DNA of 54,707 nt from Candidatus Rokuibacteriota bacterium (GTDB lineage Bacteria > Methylomirabilota > Methylomirabilia > Rokubacteriales > CSP1-6). The stretch covers positions 1 through 54,707 of the forward strand of contig QHRU01000062.1 in NCBI GenBank assembly GCA_003220225.1, read 5' to 3'. Numbering within the stretch: position 1 is the first letter of the stretch; every line of letters begins with the position of its first letter. The notes under the pieces are model-generated. The model saw nothing but the letters and a program-made list of their open reading frames with translations, did not search any database and was not told where the DNA came from. Shown one piece after another: positions 49,519 through 54,707 of this stretch. Position numbers and translations under genes: made by a program.

Positions 49519-49692
49519 GTGTCTGTCCCGTGCCGTCGGCTCCTCGACACCCGGCGGCCCGCGCCGGTCTCGAACCCGCCAGACGAAGGTGATAGAGTTG
49601 CCGTGCGAATCGACATGAGCGTTGCTCGTCGCGGAGGCACCGAACCGCCGGTTACCACAACGAGGCAGCTTTCCATGCACGGGGCAGGAAGC

Positions 49693-50199
49693 ATGCCGAA
49701 CCAGACAGAGCCGCCCGTCCGTTACCTGTTCATCGTCGCCCGCGATCGCCCCGACATTCTCGATCAGGTCAAGGAGCGCCTCCGCGGCGACGCCAGAATC
49801 GAGGTCATCGCCGACCGACGCTACGGCCAACGCCGGAGATCGGTGGTGGCCCGAGAGCCTGAGCGTCGCGGTGCCGACCGGCGCCGTCCCACGAAGTCCC
49901 GGGATGATCTTGCCGTGTACCCGACGCTGGTCGTTCAGAAGCGCGTCGAGTCGTACGCGGAGTTGCAGCAGAAAGTGGTCGCCTATGCCGATGAATCCCG
50001 GGCGCTGCGCGAGGAGAACGGCCGCCTTCGCGCCGAGGTCTCGAGCCTGGAGACTCGGCTGGAGGCGCTGGTGTCGGCGGACGCCGCATTCAAAGCCGAC
50101 GCCATCGCGCAGCTGACTCAGGCCGAGGAAGCAGTCGTTGCGCTCATGGCGAGACTCCGCGCTCTCACCTGTGATCGCGGCAACGACGAGCCTCGCTAG
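49693..50199 (+). CDS. Unrecognised protein with C-terminal coiled coil
   Basis: A 168-residue hydrophilic protein that I do not recognise. Residues about 9-40 (RYLFIVARDRPDILDQVKER) look like a small alpha/beta unit, similar to short proteins that follow this pattern in other soil bacteria. A very basic middle (RRYGQRRRSVV, ERRGADRRR) is followed by a heptad-rich coiled coil at about residues 95-160. Upstream in-frame starts exist (ATG 49675), but ATG 49693 begins the recognisable unit. There is no signal peptide. A DNA- or RNA-binding role would fit the charge but is a guess. Confidence 0.6.
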   Translation: MPNQTEPPVRYLFIVARDRPDILDQVKERLRGDARIEVIADRRYGQRRRSVVAREPERRGADRRRPTKSRDDLAVYPTLVVQKRVESYAELQQKVVAYADESRALREENGRLRAEVSSLETRLEALVSADAAFKADAIAQLTQAEEAVVALMARLRALTCDRGNDEPR

Positions 50200-50215
50200 C
50201 CCGCCGAATCACTGA

Positions 50216-50566
50216 TTGGACACGTTTCCCCGGCTGCACCAGCTGCGCCACGCCAGCGGTGGGACGCTGTCGGGTGGCGAGCTGCAGCTGCTGGCCATCG
50301 GCCGCGCGCTCATGGGCAACGTGGAGCTGCTGCTCCTCGACGAGCCCTTCGAGGGGCTCGCGCCGACGATCGTCGAGACGGTGTGGAACGTCCTGCACGC
50401 CCTCGAGGGGGAGACGACGCTGCTGCTGGTCGAGCAGAACGCGGACCTGGGGCTGGCCCTGGCCGAACGCGCCTACGTCATCAACAACGGCGCGATCGCG
50501 TGGAGCGGCGATGCGGCGATGCTGCGCGGGCAGGACGACCTGCGCCGGCGCCTGTTGGGCGTGTGA
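50216..50566 (+). pseudogene. 5'-truncated LivF-type ABC ATPase
   Basis: About 116 codons match the C-terminal half of a LivF ATPase: signature LSGGELQLLAIGRAL, Walker B LLLLDEPFEGLAP, switch LLVEQNADLG, and a normal C-terminus. The N-terminal half with Walker A is missing. Upstream sequence belongs to the coiled-coil gene; the break lies at about 50216. No proper start codon or ribosome site exists. It is not a recent copy of the intact livF in this window, since the two differ at many positions. Confidence 0.85.
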
Positions 50567-50572
50567 CGGGAC

Positions 50573-50635
50573 AACATCGGCGAGGCCACGCTGCGGCGCA
50601 CGATCGTTCGACGCGGCAGCCTGGGCGCCATATAA
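50573..50635 (+). pseudogene. C-terminal fragment of an FlK-like thioesterase
   Basis: Translation of 50576-50623 gives IGEATLRRTIVRRGSL, nearly identical to the C-terminus of the thioesterase at 7479-7853 (IGEGTLRRTIVRRGSL). Nothing else of the gene remains. The frame ends at TAA 50633-50635. It follows the LivF fragment in the same orientation, whereas in the intact locus the thioesterase is convergent with livF. Confidence 0.8.
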
Positions 50636-50648
50636 TCGAGACCGGAGG
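50631..50648 (+). promoter_or_regulatory. -10 box and ribosome site of the small exported protein
   Basis: TATAAT at 50631-50636 overlaps the end of the thioesterase remnant; GGAGG at 50644-50648 precedes ATG 50657. The -35 region is weak. Confidence 0.4.
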
Positions 50649-50656
50649 TTGACACC

Positions 50657-50980
50657 ATGCACAAGATCCTGGGATGTGCGCTGGGTCTTTTGCTGTTCGT
50701 ATCGACGATCCTCCTCCCCACTCACGCCGACGCGGCGCAGTCCGCCTCGCAGGACGTCGCATACGGGGCCGGAAGCGTGTTCACCACGCTGCTGTACGCG
50801 CCGTTCAAGACGGGTTTCTGCGTCGTGGGCGCCGTCACGAGCGCGTTGACGCTGCCGTTCGGCGGAACCCAGACAGCCGGCAAGGTCGCGACGGCGGCCT
50901 GCGGCGGCACGTGGACGATCACGCCCGACGCGCTCAGAGGCAAGGAACCGGTCCGGTTCGTGGGCGACTCGAAGCGTTAG
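50657..50980 (+). CDS. Small exported hydrophobic protein
   Basis: A 107-residue protein that I do not recognise. It has a signal peptide (LGLLLFVSTILLPTHADA|A), then a segment with a glycine-rich amphipathic or weakly hydrophobic stretch (VFTTLLYAPFKTGFCVVGAV), two cysteines (FCVV and AACGG, which could form a disulfide) and a hydrophilic tail. Its last 47 bases overlap the convergent HupE-like gene. A good ribosome site and a TATAAT box support expression. Confidence 0.65.
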   Translation: MHKILGCALGLLLFVSTILLPTHADAAQSASQDVAYGAGSVFTTLLYAPFKTGFCVVGAVTSALTLPFGGTQTAGKVATAACGGTWTITPDALRGKEPVRFVGDSKR

Positions 50981-52307
50981 GGTCCTCTCGGGCGTCGAAC
51001 CGTTCCGGCAGGAACCACGCGACGCCTCCGACGAGGAGTCCCAGCAGAACCCACCAGGCGACGACGGCCACCGACGCGGTCGAGACGATGGCACTGGCCG
51101 CATGCTCGAGGCGATGAGCGCTGTCCAGCATCCAGTGCCACGCCGCATGGCCGAGGACGACGGAGAGGACCAGCACGCCGAGTCGCGTGCCGGTGACGTA
51201 CGTGAAGAGCATGCCCAGCGCCACGAACGCGAGCACGAGGGCCACGAGCTCGCCCAGCGCGACGCCGAGGTTGAACGAGACGGCCGAGACGACGGCATGC
51301 GCGCCGGCAAACTGCCACTCGTCGGCCAACACATGCCCGACGTCGAAGCCGCTGAGCACGCCCACCACGCTGGCGATGAGCCAGCGACGGCGCAGGCTGG
51401 GCGCCACGACGTTCTCGATGGCCAGAAGCACGACGACGGCGGCCACACACGTCTCGTAGAGCGGCGTCAGCAATCGCGTGTCAGGCGTCGCTCCCAGGGC
51501 GCTGGCGGTCAGGCTTGCGCCTTGGAGGAGGGTCAGGGCCATGACGACGGCCAGGAGACGCCAGAACTGTCGGAACGGCGCAGCGAGACAGACCAGGAAC
51601 ACCAGCCGGTCGAGCGCGAACGGAACGACGAAGCCGCTCCGCGCGAACGTCCAGGCCGCTTCGTACCAGCGCGGGTCGAGCGGCATTCGCCACGAGCGGC
51701 CTGGCAGGTCGTAGACTCGGGGCGGTCGGCCGATGGGCAGGAATTCCAGATGGAGCTTGACTCGCTGGCCCAGCTCGGGCGCCACGTTCACGCGCACGGA
51801 AAAATCGGCCCGCGGCGAGGTGATCGGGTATTCCAGCTCGACGTCGAGGAACCCCTGGTTCCAGTAGAGGTCGGTGTCCAGCGGCAACTTCGGTTCCTGG
51901 AGATGGGCGCGGGCAGTCGCATAACTCTGGAAGGAGCGGTTGGATAGCAGGGCGACCCGCGCGTCGCCTCGCATCGGCGCGAGCCGCTCGCCGGTCTCGA
52001 ACAGCTCGATCTGGCGGGCGGTGGCGACGGTAGCCTCCCGCAGACGGTCGTCGATACGCGTCAGGTCCAGATAGCCCGGACCGCGCTTGGGGAAACCGAA
52101 ATTCCCCAGGAGAACGAGGGGGACCCTGACGAGAAGCTCGAGACGGCCCTCCTCCGGTTTGAGGAATGCCTGCATGAGGACCTGGGGTGGGAGATCGCCG
52201 CCGTTGGCGCCGGCGAATCGGGCCACGAGCGTCAACGCCACGACGAGCGCGGTCGCTGAAAGGGCGAGCGACAACGCGCGCCGCTGGACCGCGCCGTCGC
52301 CGACCAT
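50934..52307 (-). CDS. HupE/UreJ-like membrane protein
   Basis: A 457-residue protein. After an N-terminal signal helix there is a periplasmic beta-rich domain of about 200 residues, then a C-terminal block of six or seven helices with the HupE/UreJ-type pattern GVLSGFDVGHVLADEW and FNLGVALGELVAL. This family may move nickel or another metal. I chose ATG 52307; a TTG at 52343 would extend it. A TTGACA box (52343-52338) would, with N17-AACAAT, put the RNA start almost at the ATG, so translation could be leaderless. Confidence 0.8.
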   Translation of the reverse strand: MVGDGAVQRRALSLALSATALVVALTLVARFAGANGGDLPPQVLMQAFLKPEEGRLELLVRVPLVLLGNFGFPKRGPGYLDLTRIDDRLREATVATARQIELFETGERLAPMRGDARVALLSNRSFQSYATARAHLQEPKLPLDTDLYWNQGFLDVELEYPITSPRADFSVRVNVAPELGQRVKLHLEFLPIGRPPRVYDLPGRSWRMPLDPRWYEAAWTFARSGFVVPFALDRLVFLVCLAAPFRQFWRLLAVVMALTLLQGASLTASALGATPDTRLLTPLYETCVAAVVVLLAIENVVAPSLRRRWLIASVVGVLSGFDVGHVLADEWQFAGAHAVVSAVSFNLGVALGELVALVLAFVALGMLFTYVTGTRLGVLVLSVVLGHAAWHWMLDSAHRLEHAASAIVSTASVAVVAWWVLLGLLVGGVAWFLPERFDAREDPNASSRPRTGPVPCL

Positions 52308-52368
52308 CGCCGTGATTGTTTTCTCCCGCGATCGCCTTGTCAATCGCCGCCGATCGTCGACATAGGTG

Positions 52369-52397
52369 TTGACACGATCGCGCGCCTCTCGTATCGT
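52369..52397 (+). promoter_or_regulatory. Promoter of the NHL propeller gene
   Basis: TTGACA (52369-52374), 17-base spacer, TATCGT (52392-52397). It predicts an RNA start near 52404 and a leader of about 158 nt, long enough to hold control elements, though I see no clear riboswitch structure in it. Confidence 0.5.
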
Positions 52398-52561
52398 CAG
52401 CGCGTTCCGCAGATCTCAACCGTCGGGCGGCCGTCGCCGTGCGGAAGGTTCGGTGGCAATGTTCACGCTCCTCGCCGATCGTAGCCCTCCGTGGACTGGT
52501 CCCGGCCGACGATTCGTCCGTACGAGTTTGCCGCGAACACCGGCCGAACAAGGAGAGCATC

Positions 52562-53848
52562 GTGAAGGGCGGACGCTATCTCTACATCGCCGTGGTGGTG
52601 GCAGCACTGGCGATCTCCTGGAGCCTGTGGCCACCGGTCACGGCGAAAGCTGATCGCTCCGGATCCGACATCCCCAGATTCGTGGTCGACCCGTTCTTTC
52701 CCAGGCCGCTGCCCGACAACTGGGTGACGGGCGAGGTCGGAGGCACCTGCATCGATTCCCGCGACCACCTCTTCATCGTGACCCGCGGCTTTCAGACCGG
52801 AGGCCTGGCGTCGCCCGAGGGAGTCGGCGGCGCGCCCAGGTCGGTCGCCTCTCCCCCCGTTATCGAGTTCGATCAGGATGGCAGCGTGGCCAACGCCTGG
52901 GGCGACCCGTCGCTCGTGGCGAGCGGTCCGAACGCGGGTCGCAACGCCGTCTTGCCGAACGGCATCCACGGCTGCTTCGTCGACTACGAGGGCAATGTGT
53001 GGATCGGCGGCAACAGCAACGATGGCGTCGTCCAGAAGTACTCGCACGACGGCAAGACGCTGCTGCTCCAGATCGGAACCAAGTTTCTGTGCGACCGACC
53101 CGACCTCCCGGGCGGGGCCGGGCCGTGCGCCAACGTCAGCCAGACGGGCAGCAGTCATACTCTGCTGAACCTTCCGGCGGACATCGCCGTCGACCCCAAC
53201 CCGGATCCCGTCACCGGTGAGCGAGGGAGCGTCTACATCGCGGACGGCTACGGCAACCATCGCGTCGTCGTCTTCGACAGAAAAGGGAACTTCCTGCGCC
53301 AGATGGGCAGCGTGGGCACCGGCCCCGGCCAATTCACGGCGGGTGGTGGCGGCCACCCCCACTGCGTCGTCCTCGGCGGTGACGGGCTCGTGTACGCGTG
53401 CGACCGCGGTCAGGACCGTGTCAACGTCTACAAGCGGGATGGCACCTTCGTGCAGGCCATTCCCGTCGTCCCAGGAACCGCCGCAATCGGCACCGCCGGC
53501 TCCGCGTGGGACGTGGATTTCTCACCGGACAAGCGCCAGAAATTCATGTACGTGTCGGATGGCGGCAACGAGATCATGTGGATCTTCGACCACGCGATCA
53601 GCACGCTCCTCGCCGGCTTCGGCCGTCCCGGGCACATGGCCGGTGAATTCACGTTCCTGCACATGATGGCCATCGACTCGAAGGGCAATCTCTACGTGGG
53701 AGAGACGATCGGCGGCCGGCGCGTCCAGAAGTTCGTGCGTGTCGGTGACGTGCCGGACGACAAGCTTCAGGTCGTCACTCCAGCCGGCAACCCCAGCCTT
53801 CGCCTGCTCCACTACGACCCGGTCAGGAACAAGGACACGGACGACTAG
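52562..53848 (+). CDS. Exported NHL-repeat beta-propeller protein
   Basis: A 428-residue protein starting at GTG 52562 with AAGGAG upstream. The N-terminal helix (YLYIAVVVAALAISWSLW) is a signal or anchor. The rest is a six-bladed NHL propeller, such as VYIADGYGNHRVVVFDRKGNF and LVYACDRGQDRVNVYKRDG, similar to peptidyl-alpha-hydroxyglycine lyase-like and streptogramin-lyase-like folds. Four cysteines (TCID, HGCFVD, FLCDRP, GPCANV) suggest disulfides. Function is not known; it is followed by a strong terminator. Confidence 0.82.
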   Translation: MKGGRYLYIAVVVAALAISWSLWPPVTAKADRSGSDIPRFVVDPFFPRPLPDNWVTGEVGGTCIDSRDHLFIVTRGFQTGGLASPEGVGGAPRSVASPPVIEFDQDGSVANAWGDPSLVASGPNAGRNAVLPNGIHGCFVDYEGNVWIGGNSNDGVVQKYSHDGKTLLLQIGTKFLCDRPDLPGGAGPCANVSQTGSSHTLLNLPADIAVDPNPDPVTGERGSVYIADGYGNHRVVVFDRKGNFLRQMGSVGTGPGQFTAGGGGHPHCVVLGGDGLVYACDRGQDRVNVYKRDGTFVQAIPVVPGTAAIGTAGSAWDVDFSPDKRQKFMYVSDGGNEIMWIFDHAISTLLAGFGRPGHMAGEFTFLHMMAIDSKGNLYVGETIGGRRVQKFVRVGDVPDDKLQVVTPAGNPSLRLLHYDPVRNKDTDD

Positions 53849-53862
53849 GCTCGATCATCGGC

Positions 53863-53890
53863 CGGCCGGAAGCGAAACCGCTTCCGGCCG
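53863..53890 (+). terminator. Hairpin terminator after the NHL propeller gene
   Basis: A perfect 12-bp stem (CGGCCGGAAGCG at 53863-53874 with its complement at 53879-53890) and AAAC loop lie 14 bases after the stop codon. Confidence 0.75.
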
Positions 53891-53965
53891 TCACCGCGAT
53901 CGGCAACCCGTTGTCGATGTCTCGTGAGGGTTCGAGCAGTGCCTCGTCACCGTGAAGGAGTTCTC

Positions 53966-54707
53966 ATGCAGTCTCGCGCCATCTTCCTCATGGTTCTCGT
54001 TGCCCTCTTCGTCTCGATGGCCTTCGTGCCGGCGCCCGCCTTCGCGGCCACGCCGTGCGAGAGTCTCGCCGCCGCGCTGCCGCCGGGCACCACCGCCATC
54101 ACGACGCAATCCGTCCCCGCCGGCAGCTTCACCCCACCCGGCTCGGGCACGCTCGACAACCTGCCCGCGTTCTGTCGCGTCGCCGCGACGCTCGCGCCGA
54201 CGAGCGCCTCGGCGATCGGCGTCGAGGTCTGGATGCCGGCGACGACGTGGAACGGCAACTTCCGAGGCGAGGGCTCGGGCGGCTCCGCCGGGGCCTTCAG
54301 CTTCGGCGCGATGGCCACCGCGCTGCGTCTGGGCTACGCCACGATGTCCACGGACAACGGCCACAAGGGTAGCCTGTGGACGTTCGCGGCCCAGCTGGAG
54401 AAGGTCAACGACTTCGGCTATCGCGCCTTCCACGAGAGCACGCTGGCGGCCAAGTCGCTGATCAAGGCCTTCTACGGCGACGCGCAGAAGTATTCCTACT
54501 TCGTCGGGTGCTCGCAGGGCGGCCATCACGGCCTGATGGAGGCCCAGCGCTTCCCGGAAGACTTCGACGGCATCATTGCCGGCGACCCGGGGCACGACTG
54601 GACGCACCTCATGATCGCCGAGCTGTGGACCGGCGCCGTGTCCCACATCAAGGGCGCGGAGACCAACCTGCCGCAGGCGAAGCTGAACATGGTGACCCAG
54701 AAGGTGC
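53966..54707 (+). CDS. Tannase/feruloyl-esterase family protein, cut by window end
   Basis: The first 247 residues of a secreted esterase. A signal peptide (FLMVLVALFVSMAFVPAPAFA) precedes a tannase-type domain. The nucleophile serine is in YFVGCSQGGHHGLMEAQ, with the family's adjacent Cys, which forms the CS-D-HC active site together with a later Cys outside the window. GIIAGDPGHDW is a typical following segment. ATG 53966 has AAGGAG upstream. It would cleave aromatic esters such as gallate or ferulate esters from plant material in the periplasm or outside the cell. Confidence 0.88.
   Translation, partial: MQSRAIFLMVLVALFVSMAFVPAPAFAATPCESLAAALPPGTTAITTQSVPAGSFTPPGSGTLDNLPAFCRVAATLAPTSASAIGVEVWMPATTWNGNFRGEGSGGSAGAFSFGAMATALRLGYATMSTDNGHKGSLWTFAAQLEKVNDFGYRAFHESTLAAKSLIKAFYGDAQKYSYFVGCSQGGHHGLMEAQRFPEDFDGIIAGDPGHDWTHLMIAELWTGAVSHIKGAETNLPQAKLNMVTQKV

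Noticed and set aside
50216-50566. A working short ABC ATPase
   Set aside because: Walker A and the whole N-terminal half are missing, and there is no start signal, so it cannot bind ATP in the normal way.
1-54707. CRISPR arrays, tRNA or rRNA genes, insertion sequences, prophage genes
   Set aside because: I looked for regular spaced repeats, cloverleaf-like segments, transposase motifs and integrase motifs and saw none that I could support. All intergenic gaps are shorter than 300 bases.

Overview
The window is very GC-rich, densely coded, and full of soil-type metabolism: PQQ dehydrogenases, a branched-chain-amino-acid-type ABC transporter, acyl-CoA enzymes and copper proteins. It contains no rRNA, tRNA, IS element or CRISPR array that I can see. 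Gene style and content fit an uncultivated soil bacterium of the Rokubacteria/Methylomirabilota type. That placement is inference from gene content only; there is no phylogenetic marker here. Five PQQ-dependent dehydrogenases, a PQQ sugar dehydrogenase and a complete pqqABCDE operon lie within about 30 kb, so the core of the window is a quinoprotein island. || Layout. 1-2.4 kb: amidohydrolase and acyl-CoA ligase (minus). 2.5-7.5 kb: a small zinc-knuckle protein, then a complete Liv-type ABC importer (plus). 7.5-10.6 kb: thioesterase and a copper group (CusF-like protein, CopD-cytochrome-thioredoxin fusion, CopC) (minus). 10.6-14.2 kb: propeller protein, molybdopterin oxidoreductase, lytic transglycosylase. 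14.3-17.1 kb: PQQ dehydrogenase A with a downstream XoxJ-cytochrome fusion. 17.2-21.5 kb: hydrolase; then dehydrogenase B, which carries a C-terminal amicyanin-like copper domain, and a thioredoxin-like partner. 21.5-28 kb: five minus-strand genes, each overlapping the next by 4 nt (PQQ sugar dehydrogenase, large hydrolase, two glycosyltransferase-type proteins, methyltransferase), head-to-head with a TonB-dependent receptor at 28-30.1 kb. 30.2-36.8 kb: pqqABCDE, a permease, dehydrogenase C and a second XoxJ-cytochrome fusion (minus). 37-41.8 kb: Rieske protein, dehydrogenase D, Tat-exported amidohydrolase, FmdB-like and ThuA-like genes (plus). 41.8-46.4 kb: DoxX, YVTN propeller, dehydrogenase E, a cytochrome with an unusual CX3CH heme site, and a free-standing XoxJ (minus). 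46.5-54.7 kb: SoxCD-type sulfite dehydrogenase, MFS transporter, a coiled-coil protein, remnants of an ABC ATPase and a thioesterase, a HupE-like membrane protein, an NHL propeller, and a tannase-type esterase cut by the window end. || How it works together. All five large dehydrogenases carry the Asp-x-Asp pair that marks lanthanide-using (XoxF/PedH-type) enzymes. The pqq operon supplies their cofactor. Each enzyme sits with a different possible electron outlet: two XoxJ-cytochrome fusions, a fused amicyanin-like domain, a Rieske protein, and a separate CX3CH cytochrome. The TonB receptor is a candidate for lanthanide-chelate or PQQ uptake. GC-rich hairpins sit exactly after the most strongly needed genes (pqqA and dehydrogenases A and E), and the pqqA/Rieske and doxX/soxC divergent regions share the same paired promoter motifs, suggesting common regulation.
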